A stretch of DNA of 38,415 bases, from NCBI GenBank assembly GCA_030627905.1, contig DAOVRZ010000050.1, positions 1-38,415 of the forward strand. The letters are read 5' to 3'. The stretch comes from JAGMES01 sp023128035. Its GTDB lineage: Bacteria; Bacillota; Halanaerobiia; DY22613. The notes beneath the pieces were generated by a model that did not search any database, was not told the DNA's origin, and was given only the letters and a program-made list of their open reading frames with translations. Each line of letters starts with the position of its first letter. The first letter of the stretch is position 1. This document shows positions 15,693 to 24,234 of the stretch, piece after piece. A program made the translations under genes and the position numbers.

Positions 15693-16384
15693 GAAATATC
15701 TATTGCAATTAAGCCTTCATTAAATTGGGAGTCTTTGGATGAAAAACTAAAAAGTTTGGAAGAATATCATTGGATCATTTTTACTAGTGTTAATGGTGTT
15801 GAATATTTTGTGCAAAGACTATTTGAAAAAGGTCTAGATGTACGAGTTTTAGGAAAAGCTAGATTAGCTGCCATTGGTTCTGAAACTGCAGCAAGGCTTA
15901 AAGCCTATGGGTTGAGAGTTGATTTTGTTCCTAATAAATTTGTTGCTGAAGAATTGGCTGATGGTTTAACTAGTATAAGTGATCTTCAGGGTGCAAAAAT
16001 TCTTCTACCTCGTGCTCAAAAGGCTAGAGCTGTTTTACCAGAAACATTGCAAAAAAAGGAGCATTTGTAGATGAGGTGGCTGTTTATCAGACTGTAATCG
16101 GTGAGGGAATTTCTGATTTGGCTCAAATATTGAAGGAAGGTAAAATTGATGCTATCACTTTTACAAGTTCCTCAACGGTCAGGAATCTTGTAGAACTTTT
16201 AAAGCCAGCATCTTTATCTGAAATGCTTAAAAATATAACTACAGCTTGCATAGGGACAATTATTGCAAAGACCATAGAAGAATTGGGTGGTAATGTAAAC
16301 TTAATAGCTAAAGAATATACTATTGCGGGTCTTTTAAAAGCCCTTGTTCAATATTTTGGAGGTGACATAGATGAACTTGAATAA
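15693..16384 (+). pseudogene. hemD: hemD (uroporphyrinogen-III synthase), 5'-truncated and frameshifted
   Basis: Fused directly to the broken end of hemA. The readable part begins with a segment like the middle of HemD (IAIKPSLNWESLDEKLKSL), then WIIFTSVNGVEYF, AAIGSETAARLKAYG and GAKILLPRAQKAR, all family signatures. At about 16052-16058 a run of seven A residues, where eight would restore the frame, causes a frameshift and a TAG. The remainder (VYQTVIGEG, AITFTSSSTVRNL, ACIGTIIAKTIEELG) continues in the next frame to 16384. The 3' end of hemA, all of hemC and the start of hemD (often fused to cobA) are missing, as is hemB. The tail overlaps the hemL start by 14 bases. Confidence 0.88.
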
Positions 16385-17654
16385 ATCTAAAGAAGCTTTT
16401 TTAGAAGCGAAAAAGGTTATCCCTGGAGGAGTAAATAGTCCTGTCCGTGCTTTTAAGTCTGTAGGAGGTAGTCCGATTTTTATAAATCGAGCTAAGGGTG
16501 CATGGCTTTATGATATTGATGGAAATGAATATATTGATTATATTGGATCATGGGGGCCAATGATTGTTGGACATCGTCATCCTGATGTATTAGCTGCTTT
16601 AGAAGAAGTTCTTACATATGGAAATGGAGCGCCAACAGAACTGGAGACAATTCTAGCTCAAATAGTCGTAGAAGCTGTTCCATCAGTAGAGATGATTAGA
16701 ATGGTGAATTCAGGAACAGAAGCTACGATGAGTGCGATTAGGCTTGCGAGAGGTTATACTGATCGAGATCTAATCGTGAAGTTGGAAGGATGTTATCATG
16801 GCCATGCTGATTATCTTTTAATTGAGGCAGGGTCAGGTGCAACTACCTTAGGCGTTCCTACAAGTCCAGGTGTACCAAAAGATTTTGCTAAAAATACAAT
16901 TTCCGCGCCATATAATGATCTGGAAACATTGTGTAAAATCTTCGCTGAACGTGGTGAGGAGATAGCGGCGGTTATTTTAGAGCCAATTCCAGGTAATATG
17001 GGATTGATATTACCTAAAGAGGGATATTTGTCAGGTCTTAGAGAGTTGACGAAAGAGTATGGCACTCTACTTATCTTTGATGAAGTAATGACTGGTTTTC
17101 GAGTTGCTTATGGTGGAGCTCAAGAACTTTATGATATTGATCCAGATCTTACCTGTTTCGGTAAGATTATTGGAGGTGGTTTGCCTGTTGGTGCTTATGG
17201 TGGTAAAAAGGAGATTATGTTACACTTAGCTCCTGAAGGCCCAATTTATCAAGCAGGTACTCTCTCAGGAAATCCACTCGCAATGGCAGCTGGAATCTCT
17301 ACTTTATCCCTTTTACAAAAACCTGGGGTTTATGATCAGCTTTGGTTAATGGGTAAAAGGTTAGAAGATGGAATTCGTCAGAATTTAGAAGAATTAAATG
17401 TCCCAGCTTTTTTAACTCGCTCTGGATCAATGTTCTCTCTTTTCTTCACAGATCAAGAAGTAAAAGATTATAAAACTGTTCGTAGTTCAGATACTGAATT
17501 TTACGCAAAATACTTTAAGGGAATGCTTGAAGAAGGAATTTATTTAGCTCCTTCTCAATTTGAGGCAGGTTTTATCTCTTTGGTTCATACAGAATCAGAG
17601 ATTGATGAGACGATTGAAGCGAATAAGAAGGTATTACGAAGACTAAAGACCTAA
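16371..17654 (+). CDS. hemL: Glutamate-1-semialdehyde 2,1-aminomutase HemL
   Basis: A 427-residue PLP enzyme that converts glutamate-1-semialdehyde to 5-aminolevulinate, the step after HemA. It is full length: PGGVNSPVRAF at the N-terminus, NSGTEATMSAIRLARG and the PLP-site FDEVMTGFRV are all present. FGKIIGGGLPVGAYGG carries the Schiff-base Lys. GGAGGTG is seven bases upstream, still inside the broken hemD. It looks intact although HemA, HemC and HemB are destroyed or absent here. Either the precursors are made elsewhere, the loss is recent, or the enzyme does something else. Confidence 0.94.
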   Translation: MNLNKSKEAFLEAKKVIPGGVNSPVRAFKSVGGSPIFINRAKGAWLYDIDGNEYIDYIGSWGPMIVGHRHPDVLAALEEVLTYGNGAPTELETILAQIVVEAVPSVEMIRMVNSGTEATMSAIRLARGYTDRDLIVKLEGCYHGHADYLLIEAGSGATTLGVPTSPGVPKDFAKNTISAPYNDLETLCKIFAERGEEIAAVILEPIPGNMGLILPKEGYLSGLRELTKEYGTLLIFDEVMTGFRVAYGGAQELYDIDPDLTCFGKIIGGGLPVGAYGGKKEIMLHLAPEGPIYQAGTLSGNPLAMAAGISTLSLLQKPGVYDQLWLMGKRLEDGIRQNLEELNVPAFLTRSGSMFSLFFTDQEVKDYKTVRSSDTEFYAKYFKGMLEEGIYLAPSQFEAGFISLVHTESEIDETIEANKKVLRRLKT

Positions 17655-17740
17655 TTTCGTAAAGAATGAAAATCTAAGTGAAAATTATGTAAAAGTTAAA
17701 GGAAATCGTCCTGCGGTTATTGAAATAATCATTATATGTA

Positions 17741-17863
17741 ATGATTAACCCACAAAAAGTAGTCGCACAAGAGCTTGCCTACCATATAAAGTACTGAAAT
17801 GGCGGGGTCAGTACTTTATATGGTATGCAAGTGTGACTAAATTACTTTTTGTGGGCGAATCAT
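17741..17863. repeat. Dispersed palindromic element, copy B
   Basis: A 123-bp palindrome from ATGATT to AATCAT. The arms contain CCCACAAAAAGTAGTCGCAC on the left and the matching ATTACTTTTTGTGGGCG on the right. The central stem (ACCATATAAAGTACTGA with its perfect complement TCAGTACTTTATATGGT) closes on a ten-base loop. It has the same length as copy C and lies between hemL and maf. Confidence 0.85.
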
Positions 17864-17914
17864 CTTAATAAAATTTGGTAACTAAGTTAGTGTAGCAGAT
17901 TTCTAGTTTTATGA

Positions 17915-17920
17915 TATAAT
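17915..17920 (+). promoter_or_regulatory. Probable -10 box of the maf-radC-mre operon
   Basis: TATAAT at 17915-17920 lies about 30 bases before the maf start. The -35 region (GTAGCA-like at 17 bases) is poor, so the assignment rests on the -10 alone. Confidence 0.35.
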
Positions 17921-17950
17921 AAAAAGAGTGGTTGTTTGGAGGTTTTACTA

Positions 17951-18544
17951 ATGAAAAAATTGATTTTAGCGTCTGCTTCTCCAAGAAGAAGAGATTTGCT
18001 TAAACAGATTGAGCTGGATTTTGAAATTATCCCTAGTACTGTTGAAGAGAACATTTCGGAGTCAGATCCGATAAAATTGGTAGGTGACTTAGCTCTTTTA
18101 AAAGCGTCAGATGTGGCTCAGAAGGTGGCTCAGAAAGTCACTACAAAAGAGAAGTTTTTAGTTCTTGGTGCTGATACACTTGTAGTGGATGGACAAACTG
18201 TATTAGGAAAGCCTAGCTCAAAAGAGGAAGCTTTTCAAATGTTAAAGAGATTGAGTGGGCGGAATCATCAAGTAATGACTGGTATAGCAGTTGTAGACAG
18301 CGAAACTGAGCAGCATTGGGTGGATGTTGAGATCACTCAGGTTTATTTTCGTGAGTTAACTGATTCAGAGATTGAGAGATATGTGGAAAGTGGAGAACCG
18401 ATGGATAAGGCAGGTGCTTACGCTATCCAAGAAAAAGGTGCCCTTTTTGTTAAAAAGATTGATGGCTGCTTTTTCAATGTGGTAGGCTTGCCGATATTGA
18501 GAACTATAGAGATGTTAAATCAAGGAGGAATAGGACTTTTTTAG
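17951..18544 (+). CDS. maf: Maf nucleoside triphosphate pyrophosphatase
   Basis: A 197-residue Maf-family house-cleaning enzyme that hydrolyses non-canonical or excess nucleotides, probably dTTP/UTP as for YhdE-type Maf. Signatures are SASPRRRDLL at residues 8-17, GADTLVVDG, GKPSSKEEA and AGAYAIQEKGA. The start at 17951 is chosen over the TTG at 17936 because TTGGAGG lies eight bases upstream. It begins the conserved maf-radC-mreB gene run. In several Firmicutes Maf expression affects septum formation, which fits the neighbours. Confidence 0.93.
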   Translation: MKKLILASASPRRRDLLKQIELDFEIIPSTVEENISESDPIKLVGDLALLKASDVAQKVAQKVTTKEKFLVLGADTLVVDGQTVLGKPSSKEEAFQMLKRLSGRNHQVMTGIAVVDSETEQHWVDVEITQVYFRELTDSEIERYVESGEPMDKAGAYAIQEKGALFVKKIDGCFFNVVGLPILRTIEMLNQGGIGLF

Positions 18545-18576
18545 TAGTTTCATAATCTCTATAAATGAGGTGAAAA

Positions 18577-19266
18577 ATGGGCAAAAATGCACATTTTCGG
18601 ATTACAGATCTTCCTATTGAAGAGCGTCCACGGGAAAAACTTGTCAAATTTGGCCCAGAAAATCTTTCTAATTCTGAGTTATTAGCAATTATTCTACGTA
18701 TTGGTACAAGAAACCAAACAGCCATTGGGCTTGCAGAGAAGCTTTTGGGTTATGTTAATGGATTAAAAGGTCTTCTAGATGTGAGTGTAGAAGAACTGAT
18801 GAATATTCAAGGCATAGGACAAGCTAAAGCTGTTCACTTAGTTGCCCTTGGAGAATTGACTAAAAGGGTTCAATCAGCTCAACATACGAAAAAGAGAATT
18901 CATTCAGCAACAGAACTGGTTGAATTGCTGATGCCTAAGATGCGATTTTTGAAAAAAGAGGTTTTTTGGATAGTTCTTTTAGATAATCAAAATCAGATTC
19001 TTGCAATTGAAGAGGTATCAAGAGGGAGTGTAAATGAAACCATAGTTCATCCTAGAGAAGTTTTTCGTGAAGCAATTCGAAGAAGCTCATCTGCTGTAAT
19101 ATTGGCCCATAATCATCCAAGTGGAAATCCAGAACCTAGCTATCAAGATTTAGAAGTAACCAGGCGACTATGTCAAAGTGGTAAAATTTTAGGAATTCAA
19201 ATATTGGACCATCTCATTTTAGGAGATAAACAATATATAAGTTTAAAAGAACGCGGTATTATTTGA
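18577..19266 (+). CDS. radC: RadC/JAB-domain protein
   Basis: A 229-residue RadC family protein. The N-terminal helix-hairpin-helix segment (LLDVSVEELMNIQGIGQAKA, about residues 67-86) suggests DNA contact. The C-terminal JAB/MPN+ domain has the metal-binding HNHPSGNPEPSYQD pattern (H-x-H-x7-S-x2-D). The family was once linked to repair, but its biochemical activity is not settled. GAGGTG precedes the start. It sits between maf and mreB as in Bacillus. Confidence 0.93.
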   Translation: MGKNAHFRITDLPIEERPREKLVKFGPENLSNSELLAIILRIGTRNQTAIGLAEKLLGYVNGLKGLLDVSVEELMNIQGIGQAKAVHLVALGELTKRVQSAQHTKKRIHSATELVELLMPKMRFLKKEVFWIVLLDNQNQILAIEEVSRGSVNETIVHPREVFREAIRRSSSAVILAHNHPSGNPEPSYQDLEVTRRLCQSGKILGIQILDHLILGDKQYISLKERGII

Positions 19267-19295
19267 TACACTAAAGTTTGAAAGGTGGAAAAAAC

Positions 19296-20336
19296 ATGTT
19301 TAAGTTTCTTAGTGCTCCTTTTTCTCGAGATATGGGAATAGATTTGGGGACTGCAAATACTCTAGTATATCTCAAAGGTAAGGGGATTACTATTCGTGAA
19401 CCGTCTGTAGTTGCAAAGCAACAAGATACTGGTGAGGTGCTAGCTGTTGGTGAAGAAGCAAAAAGAATGATTGGGCGGACTCCTGGTAATATAATAGCTA
19501 TTCGTCCAATGAAAGATGGTGTAATTGCTGATTTTGATGTAACAGAAGCGATGTTACGTCATTTTATTAATAAAGCTCACAAACGAATTCGTCTTGTTCA
19601 TCCCAGAATAGTTATTTGCGTGCCATCAGGTGTAACTGAAGTAGAAAAGCGGGCTGTTCATGATGCAGCAATACATGCAGGGGCAAGAGAGGCTTATTTA
19701 ATTGAAGAGCCAATGGCTGCTGCAATAGGTGCAGGCCTTCCTGTGCATGAACCTGCAGGTAATATGGTTGTGGATATTGGTGGAGGTACTACAGAAGTTG
19801 CAGTCATCTCTTTAGGTGGTATTGTAACCAGTGTTTCTATTCGAATTGGTGGAGATGAGATGGATTATTCTATTGTTCGTTATGTGAAAAAAAATTATAA
19901 TCTGATGATTGGAGAACGAACTGCTGAACAAGTAAAAATTGAGATTGGTGCAGCAATTGTAGATCCAGAACAGAATAATAGTTGGGAAGTTAGAGGACGT
20001 GATTTAGTATCAGGTTTACCTAAAACTATTGAAATTACAGCGGAGGAGATCAAAGATGCCTTAAAGGAACCTGTTGATCGTATTGTAAGTGCTGTAAAAC
20101 GAACCTTAGAACAAACTCCGCCAGAGTTAGCATCTGATGTTATGGACAAAGGAATTATTTTAACTGGTGGGGGTGCACTTCTTCGCGGTTTAGATCAATT
20201 GATCTCTAAAGAGACAGGTATGCCAATGCATATTTCTGAACATGCGCTAGATTGTGTAGCCTTAGGAACTGGAAAGGTTTTAGATGAACTTCATATTTTA
20301 AAAAGGGTTTTAATTACTCCTAAAAAAATTTCATAA
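19296..20336 (+). CDS. mreB: Rod shape-determining actin homologue MreB
   Basis: A 346-residue bacterial actin. Phosphate-binding loop 1 is DLGTANTLVYLKGKGI, DIGGGTTEVAVIS is loop 2, and ILTGGGALLRGLD is the adenosine motif. The N-terminal FLSAPFSRD stretch replaces the amphipathic membrane helix region. It polymerises under the membrane and guides the Rod cell-wall machinery encoded downstream. The start at 19296 is preferred to the TTG at 19278, with AAAGGTGG eight bases before it. Confidence 0.96.
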   Translation: MFKFLSAPFSRDMGIDLGTANTLVYLKGKGITIREPSVVAKQQDTGEVLAVGEEAKRMIGRTPGNIIAIRPMKDGVIADFDVTEAMLRHFINKAHKRIRLVHPRIVICVPSGVTEVEKRAVHDAAIHAGAREAYLIEEPMAAAIGAGLPVHEPAGNMVVDIGGGTTEVAVISLGGIVTSVSIRIGGDEMDYSIVRYVKKNYNLMIGERTAEQVKIEIGAAIVDPEQNNSWEVRGRDLVSGLPKTIEITAEEIKDALKEPVDRIVSAVKRTLEQTPPELASDVMDKGIILTGGGALLRGLDQLISKETGMPMHISEHALDCVALGTGKVLDELHILKRVLITPKKIS

Positions 20337-20368
20337 GGTAAGAAGATTTTCAAAAGGCGGGGTTTATT

Positions 20369-21199
20369 ATGAAGTTATCTGGCGGAAAAAAAACTTGGAT
20401 TATCCTGATTATAATCATTGTTCTCTTAAGTATGGGATTTTTAATTTGGAGAGGGCCAATTAAAGAAACTAATTTTCCAAAAAATGTTCTTTCTGAATTT
20501 CTTCGACCTTTCCAAAAAATTGTAGCTAACGTTCATCATTCAGTAAATGAATATTTTACTCTATTGACTAACTTAAAAGAGATACAGGAAGAGAATAAAA
20601 GTTTGAGTGATCAGGTAGAAAAACTTCAACTTCAAATGACTGACTATAATAAGATTGTTTTGGAAAATAATAGATTATGTAAACTGCTGGCATTTAAAGA
20701 ATTAGTTCCTTTTAAAACAGTTGGCGCCAAAGTGATTGGAATGACTCCTAATAATTGGATACAGGATATAATTATTGATCGAGGTTATAGTGATGGAATA
20801 CAGGAAAAGATGCCTGTTATCACCTATAATGGAGCTTTGGTAGGGCAGATAAAAAGTGTATCAGCAAATACTGCTACACTGGTTTTATTATCAGAGGTGA
20901 ATTTTGCAGTTGGTGGTCGGATTGAACGAGAAGAGTCTAGAGCTATTGGAATCGTTCGTGGTTTGGCTGAAAGACAAGATATGTTGTTATTGGATCAAAT
21001 CGCCTGGGATACTGACATACAAGAAGGAGATTTTGTAGTAACTTCTGGCTTGACAACCAGTAATTTTCCTATGGGGATTCCTATTGGTGAAGTAATCCGA
21101 ATTAAAGAGGAAAATTTTGGAGCGATTCAGCAGGCTGAGATAAAACCTTTTCTAAACTTATCACCTTTAGAGGAAGTTTTAATAATTCTTGAGTTTTGA
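20369..21199 (+). CDS. mreC: Rod shape-determining protein MreC
   Basis: A 276-residue protein with one membrane helix at about residues 10-27, a coiled coil around residues 62-100 and the beta-rich MreC domain. The GMTPNNWIQDIIIDRGYSDGI and DFVVTSGLTTSNFPMGIPIG stretches are the family core. It links MreB to PBP2/RodA outside the membrane. It lies 32 bases after mreB with AAAGGCGGGG as ribosome site. Confidence 0.94.
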   Translation: MKLSGGKKTWIILIIIIVLLSMGFLIWRGPIKETNFPKNVLSEFLRPFQKIVANVHHSVNEYFTLLTNLKEIQEENKSLSDQVEKLQLQMTDYNKIVLENNRLCKLLAFKELVPFKTVGAKVIGMTPNNWIQDIIIDRGYSDGIQEKMPVITYNGALVGQIKSVSANTATLVLLSEVNFAVGGRIEREESRAIGIVRGLAERQDMLLLDQIAWDTDIQEGDFVVTSGLTTSNFPMGIPIGEVIRIKEENFGAIQQAEIKPFLNLSPLEEVLIILEF

Positions 21200-21211
21200 A
21201 GGAGAAAAATT

Positions 21212-21697
21212 ATGCGCAAGCTAATTTATGGAGGAATTTTGTTATTTGCTATTGTATTGCAATCAACTTTTTTTATCTTGGTTAGACCGTTAGGTGTAAT
21301 TCCAGATTTATTAATGATTGTTGTAATTTGTGGAGCCCTTTTAAGGGGCTCCCTGTTTGGCATTCAGTTAGGATTAGGTGCAGGAATTTTATTAGATTTG
21401 CTTTTGGGTAATTTCGGGGTTAATACTTTACTAAAAATTATTGTAGGATATCTTGCAGGCCTGTTGGAAGGAAAAATTTTTAAAAACCATATTATTATTC
21501 CGATGATGATAGTTTTTATCATGACTTTTGTGCATGAATTTCTCTTTTTATTTTTATCAGAGCAATTAATTTTCTCTATTTCCCCTTTGTGGGCATTAAA
21601 AGCTAAAATTTTTCCCCTTGCGATAACTAATCTAGTTTGTATTATTCCTATTTATCCTAGTTTGTACTTATTAGAGAAAAAAATATATTATTATTAA
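21212..21697 (+). CDS. mreD: Rod shape-determining protein MreD
   Basis: A 161-residue membrane protein with about five or six hydrophobic helices. The N-terminal LQSTFFILVRPLGVIPDLL and GLGAGILLDLLLG match MreD. It completes the MreBCD scaffold. The AAGGAGA site lies in the gap after mreC. Its stop codon supplies the first base of palindromic repeat copy C. Confidence 0.9.
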   Translation: MRKLIYGGILLFAIVLQSTFFILVRPLGVIPDLLMIVVICGALLRGSLFGIQLGLGAGILLDLLLGNFGVNTLLKIIVGYLAGLLEGKIFKNHIIIPMMIVFIMTFVHEFLFLFLSEQLIFSISPLWALKAKIFPLAITNLVCIIPIYPSLYLLEKKIYYY

Positions 21698-21819
21698 TGA
21701 TTAACCCACAAAAAGTAGTCCCACAAAAACTCACATACTATATATAGTGATGAATATATGGTTTCATCACTATATATAGTATGTGAGTGTGACTAAATTA
21801 CTTTTTATGGGCTAATTAT
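21697..21819. repeat. Dispersed palindromic element, copy C
   Basis: A 123-bp palindrome from ATGATTAAC to CTAATTAT. The outer arms match copy B almost exactly. The central stem, however, is a different sequence (ACTATATATAGTGATGA with TCATCACTATATATAGT) that is still perfectly self-complementary. Conservation of pairing, not of sequence, points to the hairpin being what matters. It abuts the mreD stop and precedes another hairpin before mrdA. Confidence 0.85.
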
Positions 21820-21820
21820 T

Positions 21821-21877
21821 AACGCTTTAATGTAACACTTATAGGTGTTAATTTTATAAGTGTTACACTAAAGCGTT
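21821..21877. promoter_or_regulatory. Large hairpin in the mrdA leader
   Basis: Two 23-base arms (21821-21843 and 21855-21877) pair with a single mismatch around an 11-base loop. No T run follows, so it is not a standard terminator. It ends only 25 bases before the mrdA start, close to the ribosome site at 21889. A translational or processing element, or an operator on DNA, would fit. Confidence 0.65.
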
Positions 21878-21901
21878 TAGTATTAGATGGAGGTGATATT
21901 T

Positions 21902-24178
21902 GTGGCCATTTCTCATAATATGGAGAGGAGAACATTGGGTTTTGGTTTAATAATCCTAATGATTTTTTTAATTCTTATAGGACGTCTTGCTTATCTTCAA
22001 TTGTTTCAAGGTGCTAATTTTCTTAGTCAAGCTGAGAATAACAGAGTTGATTTTCATACAATTGGTGCACCACGTGGTAAAATTTTAGATAGTAATGGAG
22101 AAATTTTAGTTGCAAATAAATTGGCCTACTCTGCTTCAATTTCTATTACTATAAAGGATCTACGTAGTGAAGATAATTTAAAGAAAACGATAGATGAATT
22201 AAGTGATCTTTTAAAATTAGACAGGATGGAATTGATTAAAAATCTTTTGGGTAATGTGGTTGATGGAAAAGTAATTTTGATAGATGATTTAAAAACTGAA
22301 GAAAAAGTAATTATATTAGAAAATCAAGAAAAGTTAAAGGGTATAACTATTGAGCAAAAAGTTGATAACAAAGGAAATATTCTCAAAGAATATTTACAGG
22401 TACATTTGCGTAAGGTGAGTACTGCTAATCTTTTAAAGACCTGCCAAACTCTTAGTGAACTTTTTCCTTTAAAATATGATGCTCTTTTGATCAAAAGCAT
22501 TGCTAAAGGTAGTAAAAAACGAAATACTTTTGAGGTTAAGCGTAATCTTAATCAGGAAGAAATGGTAACCTTAGAAGAGAAACTTTCAGATCTTCCTGGA
22601 GTAGTGGTTGAAAAGATATCTATTCGAGATTATGTGTATGGATCGATGGCTTCTCATGTAATTGGTTATATGGGAGCAATTTCTCGAGAAGAGTTACAGT
22701 TATTTTCAGAAGATGGTTATCGGGGAGAAGACTATATCGGTAAAACTGGTCTAGAGCGATATTATGAAAGTTTTTTAAGAGGAAAGAATGGTAAAGAGTT
22801 GATTGAAGTTGATAGCCGAAGTCGAAAGATACGAACTTTGGGAGTGAATACGCCTTTACCCGGGAACAATCTGTTTATAAATATAGATATCGATTTACAG
22901 CAAAAAATAGAAGAACTTTTAGATGCAAAAATAAAGGAATTACGCGAAATTGCAAAAGAGGATATTGATATGAAGGGCGGTCCGATAGGTGGAGCAATTA
23001 TTGTTATGAATCCTCAAAACGGAAAAGTTTTAGCGATGGCTAGTAACCCTGATTATGATCTCAATCTTTTTTCCAATGGAATTAGCCATGAAGAATTCAA
23101 CAAATTGAATAATGATCAAAAAAAGCCATTTACCAATAGATGCATCAGTGGGACTTATGCACCCGGATCTATTTTTAAATTGGTATCAGCACCTGCAATG
23201 CTGGAAGATGGCGTAATTGATAAAAATACTCTTTTTGATGATCCAAATGGAGCTTATAAGATTGGTAGTTGGACTTACAAAAACTGGACTAGTAGAGGTT
23301 ATAAAGATTTAAATATAGTAGAGGCCATTGCACAGTCGAATAACGTTTTCTTTTATAAAGTAGCTCATCAACTTTATAATTTAGATAAAGGTGGAATTAC
23401 TCTTCCAAATTACGCTAGAGGTTTTGGATTAGGAGAGTTGACTGGAATTGATCTTCCGCAAGAGAATAAGGGTAGGGTGCCTGATAGGGATTACAAGCAA
23501 CAGAAATATAGAGAGATATGGTATCCAGGAAACTCATTGCATCTTTCTATTGGTCAGTGGGATTTGACAACTACTCCTATACAGCTTATCAATTATGTTA
23601 GTGCGATTGGTAATGGAGGTAAGATTTATCGACCTTATATTGTAGATCGGATTGAAAGTTATGATGGGATGCAGGTTAAACAGTTTGAACCTGAAGTTAT
23701 CGGTGAGTTACCTGTTAGTGATAAAAATCTTAATATTGTTAAAGAAGGTATGCTAGGTGTAACTACCTATGGTACTGCTAGAAAATATTTTGCTGATTTA
23801 GACATTGAAATAGCTGGTAAAACAGGTACTGCTCAGATTGGTTCTGAAGTGGCAAACCATGCCTGGTTTGCAGGATTTGCACCTGTTAAAGATCCAGAAA
23901 TCGCAATCCTTATCTTTATTGAACAGGGAATGTCTAGTAGTAAAACTTTACCGATTGCTCGGGAAATTTTTAAGTACTATTTTAATATTCCTGATCCACC
24001 ACCTGAGGAAGAAGAGGAAATAGCAGAAGGTGAAAGTGAAGAGGGAATGAATGCTGATGAAAATGCTCCATCTAATATTTCTGATAAAGATGAATTTGGT
24101 GTGTTAGATGAAGAAATAGATCCAGGTTTTTATGAGGCTTTAAAGAATTTCTTTAAAGAAACTTTTTCTTCACCATAA
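21902..24178 (+). CDS. mrdA: Penicillin-binding protein 2, elongation-specific transpeptidase
   Basis: A 758-residue class B PBP. It has one N-terminal membrane helix (about residues 15-35), a long dimerisation/pedestal region (about 50-340), and the transpeptidase domain with SIFK (Ser423, Lys426), SNN (479-481) and KTG (640-642). It crosslinks peptidoglycan during elongation with RodA, whose gene follows the min genes. The start is a GTG at 21902, with GGAGGTG six bases before; the ATG at 21887 lies ahead of this ribosome site. The protein is longer than E. coli PBP2 (633), with inserts in the pedestal region. A strongly acidic, unusual C-terminal tail of about 55 residues (EEEEEIAEGESEEG) is present. 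Confidence 0.94.
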   Translation: MAISHNMERRTLGFGLIILMIFLILIGRLAYLQLFQGANFLSQAENNRVDFHTIGAPRGKILDSNGEILVANKLAYSASISITIKDLRSEDNLKKTIDELSDLLKLDRMELIKNLLGNVVDGKVILIDDLKTEEKVIILENQEKLKGITIEQKVDNKGNILKEYLQVHLRKVSTANLLKTCQTLSELFPLKYDALLIKSIAKGSKKRNTFEVKRNLNQEEMVTLEEKLSDLPGVVVEKISIRDYVYGSMASHVIGYMGAISREELQLFSEDGYRGEDYIGKTGLERYYESFLRGKNGKELIEVDSRSRKIRTLGVNTPLPGNNLFINIDIDLQQKIEELLDAKIKELREIAKEDIDMKGGPIGGAIIVMNPQNGKVLAMASNPDYDLNLFSNGISHEEFNKLNNDQKKPFTNRCISGTYAPGSIFKLVSAPAMLEDGVIDKNTLFDDPNGAYKIGSWTYKNWTSRGYKDLNIVEAIAQSNNVFFYKVAHQLYNLDKGGITLPNYARGFGLGELTGIDLPQENKGRVPDRDYKQQKYREIWYPGNSLHLSIGQWDLTTTPIQLINYVSAIGNGGKIYRPYIVDRIESYDGMQVKQFEPEVIGELPVSDKNLNIVKEGMLGVTTYGTARKYFADLDIEIAGKTGTAQIGSEVANHAWFAGFAPVKDPEIAILIFIEQGMSSSKTLPIAREIFKYYFNIPDPPPEEEEEIAEGESEEGMNADENAPSNISDKDEFGVLDEEIDPGFYEALKNFFKETFSSP

Positions 24179-24234
24179 TTATAATTTTCCAAATTGATGC
24201 AGGAGATTTGTTGGGTTGTGAAGAAATATATAGC

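Noticed and set aside
15023..16384. hemA/hemD region as programmed frameshifting
   Set aside because: Two large deletions remove essential domains, so restoring the frame could not give active proteins.
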